Assembly: GCA_017441295.1 (NCBI GenBank)
Contig: JAFRYA010000003.1
Span: 1-64,000 of the forward strand
Reading direction: 5' to 3'
Length of the DNA: 64,000 nucleotides
DNA from: Lachnospiraceae bacterium
GTDB lineage: Bacteria; Bacillota; Clostridia; Lachnospirales; Lachnospiraceae
A program made the translations under genes and the position numbers. This document shows positions 1 through 9,351 of this stretch, one piece after another. Each line of letters starts with the position of its first letter. The stretch's first letter is position 1. Below the pieces are notes generated by a model. The model was not told the origin of the DNA and did not search any database. It saw only the letters and a program-made list of their open reading frames with translations.

Positions 1-336
1 ACCTGACAGAGCGATGTTTTCACGCCCGGTCAGCTCATTGTTAAAGCCAACACCGATGCTCATCAGGGAAATGGAATGTCCGTGCAGATCCACAGAGCCG
101 CTGTCCGGCGCAAAGATGCCTGCGATTGATTTGAGCATGGTGGATTTACCGGAACCGTTCTTTCCAACTATTCCTAATATCTTGCCCTTTTCAAGCGCGA
201 AAGAAACACCCTTGACTGCCTCAATGCGGTTCTTTTCGCTGCCCTTCAGATGCAGAAGATTCTTCTTGACAGAATATGTCTTCATGCTGTTGTAGGTAAT
301 ATATAAGTCTTTTACTTCAAGTGCAATTTCGCCCAT
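1..336 (-). CDS. Teichoic-acid/polysaccharide export ABC ATPase, TagH-like (partial, 3' end off the window)
   Basis: The gene starts at ATG 336 and runs off the left edge, so only about the first 112 residues are present. The start is preceded by a GGAG box. A Walker A motif (GKNGSGKST) lies near residue 70, followed by text typical of the TagH/Wzt group (SIGVGFNNELTGRENIALSG). TagH-type ATPases energise export of lipid-linked wall teichoic acid or related polymers through a TagG-type permease. That permease is the gene immediately upstream, 11 bp away. The C-terminal part, where a polymer-binding domain would sit, cannot be seen, so TagH and Wzt types cannot be separated. Confidence 0.88.
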   Translation of the reverse strand, partial: MGEIALEVKDLYITYNSMKTYSVKKNLLHLKGSEKNRIEAVKGVSFALEKGKILGIVGKNGSGKSTMLKSIAGIFAPDSGSVDLHGHSISLMSIGVGFNNELTGRENIALSG

Positions 337-347
337 ATTCTCTCCGA

Positions 348-1133
348 CTAAATAGATTTAACGTAACTGTTTTCGTTCTTATAGACCAGAACAATGCCGC
401 ATATTGCCAGTATCAGTGAAATGGCAAACCAGATGAGCATCATCCACAGGTTTGGTGTTTCCCGGTACAGCATCACCTTTCTCATGGCATCCGCTATATA
501 AGCTATTGGGTTGCAGTATGTCAGATACTTGCCCCATGGTTCAGGCACACGTCTGGTCAGGCTGTAGAACACACCTGTTATATAAAAGATCATTCTCAGG
601 CCTATGTCTACGATATTTTCCAGGTCTGCCACATATACTCCGAAATGCATCAGGAAGCATCCGAACGCAAAGTTAAACAGCATGAGGATGATAATTATTG
701 GTATGACAAACACCAGCCGCCACGATACTGTGACACCGGTGATTATCATAGCTACAACCGCAATCATAAAGGATATGAGCATCTTAAATCCATTTACGCC
801 CATCCTGACCAGTATCAGAATGAATTTCGGCAGGTACACTTTGGAAATAATGGATTTATTGGATCTGATGATCCTGACACTGTTCTTCATCATGCCATTG
901 AAGAAATCCCATACAGCGACACCGATAACGATAAACGGTATAAAGTGCTCTTCTCTGGTATGGAAGATTGCTCCAAATACAAAAGCATATATGAAAGTAA
1001 AGCATATAGGCTGAAGCACCCACCATATCCAGTTAAGATATGAGTTGGCTACCTCCGACATGAGCGCTGCCTTCGCAGCCTCTACTGTGTATTTAAAATA
1101 TTTACTGAAGTCTCTGAAAAATCTGCTAAGCAT
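348..1133 (-). CDS. ABC-2 type permease of polymer exporter, TagG-like
   Basis: This is a 261-residue membrane protein with about six hydrophobic segments, the usual length for TagG/Wzm permeases. The cytoplasmic N-terminal amphipathic stretch before the first membrane segment fits the ABC2_membrane family. It would form the channel with the ATPase encoded 11 bp downstream and move a lipid-linked teichoic acid or similar polymer across the membrane. Its start overlaps the end of the glycerophosphotransferase gene by 8 bp, so the two are probably translationally coupled. The exact polymer is inferred from the neighbours only. Confidence 0.87.
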   Translation of the reverse strand: MLSRFFRDFSKYFKYTVEAAKAALMSEVANSYLNWIWWVLQPICFTFIYAFVFGAIFHTREEHFIPFIVIGVAVWDFFNGMMKNSVRIIRSNKSIISKVYLPKFILILVRMGVNGFKMLISFMIAVVAMIITGVTVSWRLVFVIPIIIILMLFNFAFGCFLMHFGVYVADLENIVDIGLRMIFYITGVFYSLTRRVPEPWGKYLTYCNPIAYIADAMRKVMLYRETPNLWMMLIWFAISLILAICGIVLVYKNENSYVKSI

Positions 1134-2424
1134 TTCCTAATATTTTCTTGATCTCTTCTACTACACGCTCGCTGGCCCTGCCGTCTTCAACGCAGCCTTT
1201 GCCTTCGAGGAATTCTTTATTTTTCTGCGCATACGCGTCCATATCAAAGTTCTTGATCGCCTCGATCAGCTCATCGTTGTTGGTGCAGACCGGGAACGGT
1301 GTGTCATAAAGAGAATAATAGAAGCCTCTCTCATTCATGTAATCAGCTATATCAGTGGCAAATATGAATCCAGGCAGTCCTGTCAGCATGAAGTCATAAA
1401 TCCAGCTGGAATAGTCTGTAATAGCTATATCTGTCGCGGCAATGAGCTCCTGCATGTCATTGTACCTGGTACCCTTGACCATGATCTCCGGATCATAAGG
1501 CACCTTGCCCTCTGCATACTTACGTACGGTCGGATGGAATCTGAGAAGCACCTTCCATCTGCCGCCGAATTTGGCCTCAAGAGCCGCTACCAATCTGTAA
1601 TAGTCTATATCATAAATGTCAAAACTGTGTGAATCCCTGAAAGTTGGAGCATACATACAGATTCTGACGTCATCTTCTATCTCGTAATGCTCATAAATCT
1701 TGCGTTTGATCTCTGCCCTCTTCTCCGGGTCAACGATGATATCATTACGCGGATGTCCGAATCTCCATATCTTTTGTGTCGGCCAGAAGCTGCCTCTGTA
1801 TACGTCGTCTTCGAAATCGCTGTTAGAGATCAGGTAATCGCATACTTTAGTAGTATATTTAGCTGCCCTGACCCAGCCTTTGCCGCTGTTGGCAGAAGCA
1901 TCGAAGCGCTTGATTCCGAGCGAGCCGTGCCAGGTCTCGATGAATACCTGATCTTTTTTCTTATAGGTCGGCTGCTTTAAGAATTCGACAGAATTGGCAA
2001 TCCAGATTTTAGCAGACGCCAGTTCTCTGTAAAAGTCAGCAGAGGTATTCTTGACAATGGTAATATCCAGATTGGACTCCGCAGGCTGACCGTATTCTAT
2101 TACTTGTTTAGCCAGCTCGTCGTCTTCAGGCTCTTCCATCTTGTATCCGCTCAGGGAAGAAGCTTTTCTGGACATCCAGACAATATTGCAGTCCACTTTC
2201 TGCCTTTTTAATTCCTCACAGATATACTTGGGATTGCAGGTATAATCACCCTGGAAAGCTATGAACATAACCTTCTTCGGGTCTGTAGGGGTCTTCTTGG
2301 CTATATGCTTCCTGTAGGCGGTGCCTAGCCATCTGTCAGGAGCGTCCAGTATCTTCTGGGCGGTCTTCCTGAGAAGTCTGCCTTCAGTCAGCTTATTGAT
2401 TATTTTTTCTTTAGTTATTGCCAT
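1126..2424 (-). CDS. CDP-glycerol glycerophosphotransferase family protein (TagF/TagB-like)
   Basis: The 432-residue product belongs to the Glyphos_transf family (PF04464), peripheral membrane enzymes that move glycerol-phosphate or similar units from CDP-alditols onto a growing teichoic acid chain. Visible family motifs are WHGSLGIKRF (about residue 170), YAPTFRD (about 260), RFHP (about 300) and TDYSSWIYDF (about 340). No membrane segment is seen. It overlaps both neighbours, the permease downstream by 8 bp and the acyltransferase upstream by 14 bp. It could be a primase (TagB) or polymerase (TagF), since the family does not separate cleanly by eye. Confidence 0.88.
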   Translation of the reverse strand: MAITKEKIINKLTEGRLLRKTAQKILDAPDRWLGTAYRKHIAKKTPTDPKKVMFIAFQGDYTCNPKYICEELKRQKVDCNIVWMSRKASSLSGYKMEEPEDDELAKQVIEYGQPAESNLDITIVKNTSADFYRELASAKIWIANSVEFLKQPTYKKKDQVFIETWHGSLGIKRFDASANSGKGWVRAAKYTTKVCDYLISNSDFEDDVYRGSFWPTQKIWRFGHPRNDIIVDPEKRAEIKRKIYEHYEIEDDVRICMYAPTFRDSHSFDIYDIDYYRLVAALEAKFGGRWKVLLRFHPTVRKYAEGKVPYDPEIMVKGTRYNDMQELIAATDIAITDYSSWIYDFMLTGLPGFIFATDIADYMNERGFYYSLYDTPFPVCTNNDELIEAIKNFDMDAYAQKNKEFLEGKGCVEDGRASERVVEEIKKILGNA

Positions 2425-3469
2425 CTGTCTTTATCCTTTTCTTGTACTTCTTTCCGACCAGGAATGGCAGGAACTTGTTAATAAACATACTCATTGGGAT
2501 CATTATTGCTATAACTATAATGGCCATTACATATGGGAATTTGTCCAGCAGCATACTGCCCCATGAGAACTTCATGAATACAGTCATAATTACACACTGC
2601 GCAGCCATGAAGAATATCGTATTCTTGCCAATAAACTTGAATATCCACAAAGGCTTAAGCCACATGGCGAAATATGTTACCGGTCCTGCCAGGCAGAAAA
2701 ACGCCAATATAAACAGGACAATTGATTTATATACTCCGCTTGGGACTGACACCTTGCCGTTCTTAAGAGCCAACAGCACACCTGCTGCGAAAACAATTAT
2801 CAGGCACAGCGCTCTTAGCCATTTATTATTGAAAATGCCCTCAAACGCGCCTACAACCCTTTCCCTGTTCTCCATGAACCAATAGCCCATTGCCATGAAA
2901 AAGACTGCCATTGGAGCTGCCTGAAAATGCCACGGGTAAAGAATCTTGATACCTGTCAGTGATTCTCCATAGCTTAAGAATCCCATAGCAATACCAGCTA
3001 AAAGAATCTTGCCGCTGTCCCTCTTAAATACTCTCTCCAGCAGATCAAATAATATTTCTGCAAGGAACAATGTCAGCAGGAACCATGTGGCATCTGTCGG
3101 TGCCTTCATCCTGTCCTGATTAGAATAAACCATTCCAAACAGCAGATTGAACAGGCTCACATGCTTGCCCCTGAGAACAGCAAAATTAAAGTAATATGCC
3201 GGTATAAAAGCAATATTTAACAGGAAGTAAGGTATTACCAGCTGCCTGATTTTGGTCCAGATAACCTTAGGTATGCTCTCTGTTTCAGGATGTCTGTTTC
3301 TGTGTACCCTGGCAGTCATTCCCGAGATCATAAAGAACAGAGGAATATGGAAGGCATAGCAAATAATGACATGGGGCGGCGACTTAGTCAATGTTGCGTG
3401 CCCCAGCACTATGAATACCATTGCTATTCCTTTAAGCTGGTCCAGCCAGTCGTATCTCTGGTTTGTCAT
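2411..3469 (-). CDS. Acyltransferase family 3 membrane protein
   Basis: A 352-residue protein with about ten membrane segments and the Acyltransferase_3 (PF01757) N-terminal signature: YDWLDQLKGIAMVFIVLGHA, followed by the histidine-bearing segment and IPLFFMISG. Such proteins acylate, usually acetylate, cell-surface sugars or polymers on the outer side of the membrane. Lying inside a teichoic-acid locus, it probably modifies the same polymer. It ends inside the glycerophosphotransferase gene (14 bp overlap) and starts 2 bp after the fusion gene upstream. The acceptor cannot be determined from sequence. Confidence 0.85.
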   Translation of the reverse strand: MTNQRYDWLDQLKGIAMVFIVLGHATLTKSPPHVIICYAFHIPLFFMISGMTARVHRNRHPETESIPKVIWTKIRQLVIPYFLLNIAFIPAYYFNFAVLRGKHVSLFNLLFGMVYSNQDRMKAPTDATWFLLTLFLAEILFDLLERVFKRDSGKILLAGIAMGFLSYGESLTGIKILYPWHFQAAPMAVFFMAMGYWFMENRERVVGAFEGIFNNKWLRALCLIIVFAAGVLLALKNGKVSVPSGVYKSIVLFILAFFCLAGPVTYFAMWLKPLWIFKFIGKNTIFFMAAQCVIMTVFMKFSWGSMLLDKFPYVMAIIVIAIMIPMSMFINKFLPFLVGKKYKKRIKTDGNN

Positions 3470-3471
3470 AA

Positions 3472-6231
3472 TTAATAATCTGTATCGTAATTTTTCTGAC
3501 GAGTCCAGTTGGCAGGGTCAAAAATGCTGTCGTGCACTGACCACCATCTGCCCTTGCCGCCCGGAAACTGGGTCGCAGTGTTCAGTTTGGTTCTTGGATC
3601 CGGATATGTTCTGGTTGTAACATACATGTCTGTATGCTTGATTTCTTCACCATTCAGCGGATTGCCCGTGAACGGGTTGACAGGATCATCTACAAAGCCT
3701 TCCAATACCAGATATGGTACGTCAGCATTAGTCATAAACTTATCGCTGACAGTAATGCCTGTGCCCGAGCTGTTGAAATCCTTAACCATCAGGAATGAAT
3801 TATATCTGGTGCAGTTAAATGAATCGGTAACCTGCATCCAGTCAGCCTTGAACTCGTTATATGTTCCATGGTCACTGACCAGAATTATCCTGGTGTTGTC
3901 ATAGAGATCATTTGCCCTTAAATAATCAAGCCATTCAGCTACTGCCATTAAAGCGGCAACGTCAGCATTGTAATGAGTAATGGTCAGTTCATTATCGAAG
4001 TTCATCGTATGTCCATCGATTGTTACAGAGGCTGCTCTGTCACCCAGCATGTTGTTTACGCTGACGAAAGCAGGCTCATATGTCTTCGGATCCAGCACCG
4101 TAGGTGAGTGTGAAGCGTCATTCTCCAGATACATATAATATCTGCCTGTATCTTCAACTACTTCTGTGAAATAAGGCAGGCCCTTAAGTTCCGCTACTGT
4201 CTGCAGGAATACTTCTGTGGTGCCCTCTTTATTTTCAGTCGTATAGTAACGTCCTTCATCATAAATGGTGTTCTGAGCCAGCAGCGGCACAGACTTCATG
4301 ACGCTGTAGAAGAACATATTGTAATTCTGTCTGTTCTTTGAAAAGTCTGTAAATGCTGAAGGATAATTGATCTTGTAATCGCCGACAATATTGATTGCAT
4401 TAACGTTTTCAATATCATCAAATATATATGTATCCCTTGGTGACGTGCCCTTTGACTTATCAGCAAAGTATCCGCCTGAATATCCAGGATTGATGATCGT
4501 TGATTCGAATCCATTCTCTGAAAGAATGGTTGGAAGCACCTTAAGAGCCTCACAATGCTTATCTATCAGCAGCTCATCAGATCTGGCATTAACATTGTAT
4601 GGCATATAATCATAGCCTCCTACAAGTGCAGGAAGAGCTTCATATGTAACACCGCCGAACGTCAGGTTGTCCGGATAATAAACGAATCCGTCCAGCTTTT
4701 CAGCCAGCTGCGGCTGTTCCTGAAGAATATATGGCAGGAATACGCTGATGAATCTGTCCATCATGAGCACGACAACGTTCTGTCCATTCTTACTCAGTTT
4801 AAACAAAGGCTCGGCCTCCTCTATCGGCGTAGCGGTATCCAGTTTGATGTCTGCGTCCTTAATGACTTTGGAAGTTGTTGTTCCATTTGTGATGATCAGA
4901 CCAACGGCTCCCATTACCATGACTATCATGACGTAAGGCATTATCTTGTACAGATATTTGCAAATGAAGTACAGGGCCACCACGATAGCTACGCACAGCA
5001 ACAGATTCAGGATTTTGGCTGTACCGCTGAATGTCGGCTGTGAATCATATACCAGATATTCTGAAATGAATCCCAGCCCCTTCGCAAAGAACAGGAAGTT
5101 CACTGTCGCCACAAATGAGAATGCTACATAAGCAAAAGCAAAGAAATCCCTGCCTCCGCTCGAAGACAGATAATAGAACACTGAAATCCAGACAAGGAAG
5201 AATCCGGCCGCTGTAGAAACATTATTAATGATCAGGCTGATCGGGGTGTTAAAGTTGGTAACAAATTCAACAGGTGATGACGCTATCACCGAAAGCGGAA
5301 TAACAGCACCAATAAGCAGCGTCAGGAATAATCCTCCAACCAGATAAACCTTAAGGCCATTCTTACCAAAGAATCTCTTACCGTCTGATTCTTTCTTTTT
5401 CTTAAGCAGTGCCATCAGCAGAGGAATCTGCGCTGCCAGCACAATAACAATCACGAAGACCCATCTCTTTGGGCTGTTTACGTAACCCTTGAAAATAAAT
5501 ATAAGCGCAACAATTATTCCCGCCAGAGAAACGCATATGCCCAGCACCTTTCTGTTCGGCACCAGCTTCATGAATACATTCTTGAGCAGCGAGAAAATCT
5601 GGTTGCAGGTCCAGTAAAATACCAAGCCTGACGGACTGTTGTACAGCAGAACCAGGAAGATAACTGCCAAACCGTATGTCTGTATCTTCTGGCTGATAGT
5701 AGCGCCTCTCAGATAAACAACAGCCGAGCAGACGTTAATAAGTGTCATGATAATCGGCAGGATATTAATATAGAACGAGCCGATCTGGAACATATGATCC
5801 GGCGCTCCCAGGTTATGAAGGAACCAGAAAGATGCTCCTTTCAGCAGATCCAGATGTGTCAGGAATCTGAATGCTGCAATAAAGAACGGGATCTGAAGAA
5901 GTAATGAAATTGAGCTCTTGAGCACGCTGAGCTGCTTATAATTCTGCTGCCTGTAATAAGTAGTCAGAATCATGTATCTTTCATCGCCCTTAAAAGTCTT
6001 CTTAATATGTTCGACCCATCTCTTCATGGAGTCCTGTTTGATGCGCTCTTCTTCCTGGATAGCGTCTGCTCTCCTGTACAGAGGCAGGCAAAGAAGATTG
6101 ACAACGATACTGAGCGCTATCAATGAGAATAATGGGCTGCCGCCGCCGAACTTATACATAAATGAGAAAATAAACTCAAATATAAGCGTAAGCGGCCTTA
6201 TGGTTAAATTATATAAAATGGTCAATATCAT
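3472..6231 (-). CDS. Fusion of YidC/Oxa1-like membrane domain and alkaline-phosphatase/LTA-synthase-like domain
   Basis: The predicted protein is 919 residues. I use ATG 6231, with an AGAAGG box just before it; an upstream in-frame extension to 6327 would lie inside the neighbour. Residues about 1-240 resemble YidC/Oxa1: a membrane hairpin, the segment SIVVNLLCLPLYRRADA, a charged cytoplasmic hairpin, and the terminal LVFYWTCNQIFSLLKN. Where YidC proteins normally carry a groove arginine before L-LLPL, this protein has Asn. Several further membrane segments follow (to about 480). The C-terminal half has alkaline-phosphatase-fold marks: VVLMMDRF (metal Asp), a Thr in FGGVTYEALP as possible nucleophile, and ILVSDHG. 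It may be a polymer phosphotransferase or hydrolase attached to an insertase-derived scaffold. Its role is not known. Confidence 0.8.
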   Translation of the reverse strand: MILTILYNLTIRPLTLIFEFIFSFMYKFGGGSPLFSLIALSIVVNLLCLPLYRRADAIQEEERIKQDSMKRWVEHIKKTFKGDERYMILTTYYRQQNYKQLSVLKSSISLLLQIPFFIAAFRFLTHLDLLKGASFWFLHNLGAPDHMFQIGSFYINILPIIMTLINVCSAVVYLRGATISQKIQTYGLAVIFLVLLYNSPSGLVFYWTCNQIFSLLKNVFMKLVPNRKVLGICVSLAGIIVALIFIFKGYVNSPKRWVFVIVIVLAAQIPLLMALLKKKKESDGKRFFGKNGLKVYLVGGLFLTLLIGAVIPLSVIASSPVEFVTNFNTPISLIINNVSTAAGFFLVWISVFYYLSSSGGRDFFAFAYVAFSFVATVNFLFFAKGLGFISEYLVYDSQPTFSGTAKILNLLLCVAIVVALYFICKYLYKIMPYVMIVMVMGAVGLIITNGTTTSKVIKDADIKLDTATPIEEAEPLFKLSKNGQNVVVLMMDRFISVFLPYILQEQPQLAEKLDGFVYYPDNLTFGGVTYEALPALVGGYDYMPYNVNARSDELLIDKHCEALKVLPTILSENGFESTIINPGYSGGYFADKSKGTSPRDTYIFDDIENVNAINIVGDYKINYPSAFTDFSKNRQNYNMFFYSVMKSVPLLAQNTIYDEGRYYTTENKEGTTEVFLQTVAELKGLPYFTEVVEDTGRYYMYLENDASHSPTVLDPKTYEPAFVSVNNMLGDRAASVTIDGHTMNFDNELTITHYNADVAALMAVAEWLDYLRANDLYDNTRIILVSDHGTYNEFKADWMQVTDSFNCTRYNSFLMVKDFNSSGTGITVSDKFMTNADVPYLVLEGFVDDPVNPFTGNPLNGEEIKHTDMYVTTRTYPDPRTKLNTATQFPGGKGRWWSVHDSIFDPANWTRQKNYDTDY

Positions 6232-6233
6232 GA

Positions 6234-7493
6234 TTATTCTGCCTTCTTCTCCTGTCCGGTCAATTGATAATATTTGTTGATCAGATAGTCTGTACTTCTG
6301 ACTGCGGATTCGCCCTGATAATGCCATGCTGTCGCCTTGGCAGTCCTGCGTCCTTCACTGTAAATATCAGAAGCAATCGTTTCATCGATCAGCGACTTAA
6401 TATTATCAAAGTCTTTTTCCTCAAGTTTGGCTCCTATACTCGGGAGTACCTTGAGCATCCACATAGGCTCGTCGATCCATGCCGCGTCGTATGGGGATGT
6501 GTCATAATTTACGTCCGTGTAAATGATCGGCTTGTCAAAAATGAAAGCATAATCAAATATTACACCAGAGAAATCAGAAATCATGATGTCCGCGGAATTG
6601 AGCACGTTGAAGTTGTCGTTGTCAAAATTCCAATGGAACTTCTCTGTCTCCGGAAATTCATTCATTAAGCTGTCGAGCAGTTCTTTTTCAGCAGTCATAG
6701 TCTGCGGATGCGGACGCACAATAATGTTATATCCTGTATTGATCAGGCTCTTGATGAGCTTTGCGCCAAATTTACTGAGCGTACCACTGTCGCCCCATGA
6801 GGGTGCCAGCAGAACCGTGGTCTCTTCGTTGTGGACCTTTTCCAGCTTAGCTGCCTTCTCCATCATGGTGTCCATATAAGCTGAACCGACCAGGCAGATT
6901 TCCTTGGCAGGAGTGCCTCTTAATTCCTCAAGTTTTCTGACAGCGTCTCTCTGGAGATTGTTGGCTGAAATGATTGCGTCATAATAATCCAGACCGAACA
7001 TTCTGTATCCGAGGCAGTCTCCGACTGTATGGTAAACATGAACATAATAGTCTGTATTCTTTGAACGTTTCCACTGCAGTACATCCAGCCCCGGTGTGGT
7101 TGAAAGGCAGATATTCGCGTTCATGAGATTCAGTCTCGCGAATCCTTTATTGCCTTCTCCGATGAAGACGGTCTTGACATATTTATAGTCCTCGCTGAGT
7201 GCCGGATCGTCCTCGGACTGAGTCCAGTACTGCATTTCAAACTCACGTTTCTCGCACTCATCACAGATAGGCTTGAAAATATTCCAATATCTCTTGTGGT
7301 CACTGTATATGACCAGCGGGATCTTATTCTTATTGGCTTCTTTCATATCTCCGTTGTGCACAGCAACCTTGAACTTGATCATGATTCCGCGCACAACAAA
7401 TATAGCTGTGGTGAGCACACCCAGAATAACCGTCAGGAGCATGCCGCCCGTTCCGGGATCTATATATAACAATAAATGCTGTAAGTTAATCAT
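6234..7493 (-). CDS. CDP-glycerol glycerophosphotransferase family protein, membrane anchored
   Basis: The 419-residue product has one N-terminal membrane segment (about residues 15-38) and a Glyphos_transf-type domain. Motifs seen are VYHTVGD with GYRMFGLDYYDAII (replacing the WHG region), LLAPSWGDSG, IIVRPHPQ and ISDFSGVIFDYAFIF. It is the second glycerophosphotransferase-like enzyme of the locus and diverges from the one at 1.1-2.4 kb, so the two probably act at different steps or on different linkages. The stop codon lies 2 bp before the start of the YidC/phosphatase fusion, which suggests coupled expression. The transferred group is inferred from family only. Confidence 0.85.
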   Translation of the reverse strand: MINLQHLLLYIDPGTGGMLLTVILGVLTTAIFVVRGIMIKFKVAVHNGDMKEANKNKIPLVIYSDHKRYWNIFKPICDECEKREFEMQYWTQSEDDPALSEDYKYVKTVFIGEGNKGFARLNLMNANICLSTTPGLDVLQWKRSKNTDYYVHVYHTVGDCLGYRMFGLDYYDAIISANNLQRDAVRKLEELRGTPAKEICLVGSAYMDTMMEKAAKLEKVHNEETTVLLAPSWGDSGTLSKFGAKLIKSLINTGYNIIVRPHPQTMTAEKELLDSLMNEFPETEKFHWNFDNDNFNVLNSADIMISDFSGVIFDYAFIFDKPIIYTDVNYDTSPYDAAWIDEPMWMLKVLPSIGAKLEEKDFDNIKSLIDETIASDIYSEGRRTAKATAWHYQGESAVRSTDYLINKYYQLTGQEKKAE

Positions 7494-7511
7494 TATCTTT
7501 TCCTGTAAGTT

Positions 7512-9284
7512 TTATTTATTCCTGTCTAATAATTTGAGCGTTTCCCGAGCGTAATAATTCATCTTGTCATACCATGGGATCAAATAAGGAGCAACTTCAT
7601 CACCGTTCTGGCTGGCGTATACGCCCCATACATACCAATAGTAATAAATAACAGCAGCGCATCCCATCATATGGATCTTTTCTTCTTCTGTAGTCGGTCT
7701 GCCAAAGTAATATTTAACCCACTCGTCGATTTCGTTGAAAGGAGTCATTGTTACGCAGAAAAGCTTGCAGATGTCATATCCGATGTCTGAATCTCCGGCA
7801 AACTCCCAGTCAATAAGCTCTAAATTGTCACCGCACACCAGCAGGTTTGGCTCATAAAGATCGTTGTGACATAAAGTCTTCTGCCATACGTCATCATCCA
7901 GCCAGTTGAAGATCGGAGTCATCATATCCCTGAGGTCTGTCAGCTTGCGGTAGGAAATGCTGTCGAAGTACTTTTTCTTGTCAATGAGCTTGTCAGCTTC
8001 TGTTCTGTAGTTAAATGTATAACCAACTTTTTTCTTGGAATCGTGAAGCACCTTGAGTTCTTTGGCGAGCATCTCAATATGCTTTTTGTTTGCGAAGTCA
8101 AATGTCTCTGTTACATCCACAAACTTAGAAATCTTCCAGCCCTCTTCTTCGTCAATGTAGATCAGCGTGTCATCGATCTTAAGCTGTTTAGCTGCTCTTA
8201 ATGCGATGGCTTCTTTATGTCTGTCGATGACATTTTCAGCATTGGCGCCAGGGTGACGGTAAATATAACATGTACCATTGACCGTAAATTCAAATGATTT
8301 ATTGTTTAAGCCTTTCTTGATCGGCTGAATGTCTTTGATCTCAGACAAATGGCAGTTGAGGATCTTGCAGATATTATCAAATATCTTTATCTGATTGTGT
8401 GTAACGAATTCAGGATCGAACTTCTTGAGTTCTTCCATGCTGTCGAACTCCAGAATATCCTCATCCGTACATTTAAGAGCCCACATTTTCAGTTCGTCCA
8501 GATTCTCTGAATAAATGGTCTCCCAGTACATATAGTCAATGTCGGGACGGCCATAATAGCTTTCAAGAATAGGTTTGAACTTGTCTGTGAATTCCTGGCT
8601 GTAATAAGCATGTCCATACATGATCCACTGGTCTACTGACGGTTTATTTGTATCAATTACCAGATTGTCGTTGTCCAATACGAATCCGCGCTCAACATAG
8701 CTCTTGCCAGGCAGATAGATTGAGCAATAAAATGCCCTGTATTCGTATGAATGGAACATGTTCTTTGGATAATAATTGTCTGAGCAGACAATATAGGTAT
8801 TTGCCAGATAGTCCCTGGCCGCATAGATACTGCTGTGGGTGTTCTTAGTTGCGTATTCATTGTTAACAACCAGTTTGACGCCAAATTTCTCTCTGAGATA
8901 GAAAAACTTGTCCATCATATATCCTACAACCATTACGATTTCATTAATGCCTGCTTCCTGGAGCTGTCTGATAAGTCTCTCGACCATCTTCTCATTTTTG
9001 ACAGCGATCAGACCCTTAGGCATTTCATAAGAAACCGGAGCGAATCTGGTGCTCATGCCGGCTGCGAGGATAATCGCATTCTTTACTTTGTATGGTTCAA
9101 GAACGTTAAGGCCTTCCTGAGTCAGTTCATAGTTATCAGTAATATAGCCCTTCTTTTTAAGTTCAACAATAGAGCTGTTAACTGTTCCGAGTGAACAATT
9201 AATAGTATCTGCTATAAGTCTCTGTGTAATCGGTGTTCTGGTCTCAGCAATAAATCTCAGGACCAAAAAGTCTTTTTCTTTCAT
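7512..9284 (-). CDS. HTH - phosphocholine cytidylyltransferase - choline kinase fusion (LicC-LicA type)
   Basis: Three parts are visible in 590 residues. Residues 1-65 form a winged helix-turn-helix (PITQRLIADTINCSLGTVNS). Residues about 70-300 are a nucleotidyltransferase with AIILAAGMSTRFAPVSYEMP followed by a conserved Lys, as in LicC. Residues about 310-590 are a LicA-like kinase with LCHNDLYEPNLLV and LIDWEFAGDSDIGYDIC. The protein would phosphorylate choline, or another amino-alcohol, and activate it to the CDP form for decoration of the nearby polymer. No LicD transferase is found in the window. The HTH part may make it autoregulatory. Its start lies just 3' of one arm of an inverted repeat. 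Confidence 0.86.
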   Translation of the reverse strand: MKEKDFLVLRFIAETRTPITQRLIADTINCSLGTVNSSIVELKKKGYITDNYELTQEGLNVLEPYKVKNAIILAAGMSTRFAPVSYEMPKGLIAVKNEKMVERLIRQLQEAGINEIVMVVGYMMDKFFYLREKFGVKLVVNNEYATKNTHSSIYAARDYLANTYIVCSDNYYPKNMFHSYEYRAFYCSIYLPGKSYVERGFVLDNDNLVIDTNKPSVDQWIMYGHAYYSQEFTDKFKPILESYYGRPDIDYMYWETIYSENLDELKMWALKCTDEDILEFDSMEELKKFDPEFVTHNQIKIFDNICKILNCHLSEIKDIQPIKKGLNNKSFEFTVNGTCYIYRHPGANAENVIDRHKEAIALRAAKQLKIDDTLIYIDEEEGWKISKFVDVTETFDFANKKHIEMLAKELKVLHDSKKKVGYTFNYRTEADKLIDKKKYFDSISYRKLTDLRDMMTPIFNWLDDDVWQKTLCHNDLYEPNLLVCGDNLELIDWEFAGDSDIGYDICKLFCVTMTPFNEIDEWVKYYFGRPTTEEEKIHMMGCAAVIYYYWYVWGVYASQNGDEVAPYLIPWYDKMNYYARETLKLLDRNK

Positions 9285-9290
9285 AAAAAA

Positions 9291-9351
9291 ATATCCTTAG
9301 TTGTATTAGGCACATAAAAACCCAATGTATTTTACCACAAACTAAGGATAT
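9291..9351. repeat. 12-bp inverted repeat in the licCA-like promoter
   Basis: The arms at 9291-9302 and 9340-9351 are exact reverse complements (top-strand left arm ATATCCTTAGTT). On the minus strand the upstream arm fills most of the spacer of the predicted promoter. The downstream arm contains the AAGGA ribosome-binding box and is followed by seven Ts touching the ATG. It could be an operator, perhaps for the HTH domain of the gene itself, or a long-loop terminator for transcripts arriving from the symporter gene. The sequence cannot decide between them. Confidence 0.6.

Noticed and set aside
4555..5043. A 162-codon plus-strand frame inside the YidC/phosphatase fusion.
   Set aside because: It overlaps conserved coding sequence on the other strand and shows no recognisable protein features.
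6232..6327. An N-terminal extension of the fusion protein by 32 residues.
   Set aside because: It lies inside the preceding gene and lacks a ribosome site, while ATG 6231 has a good one.
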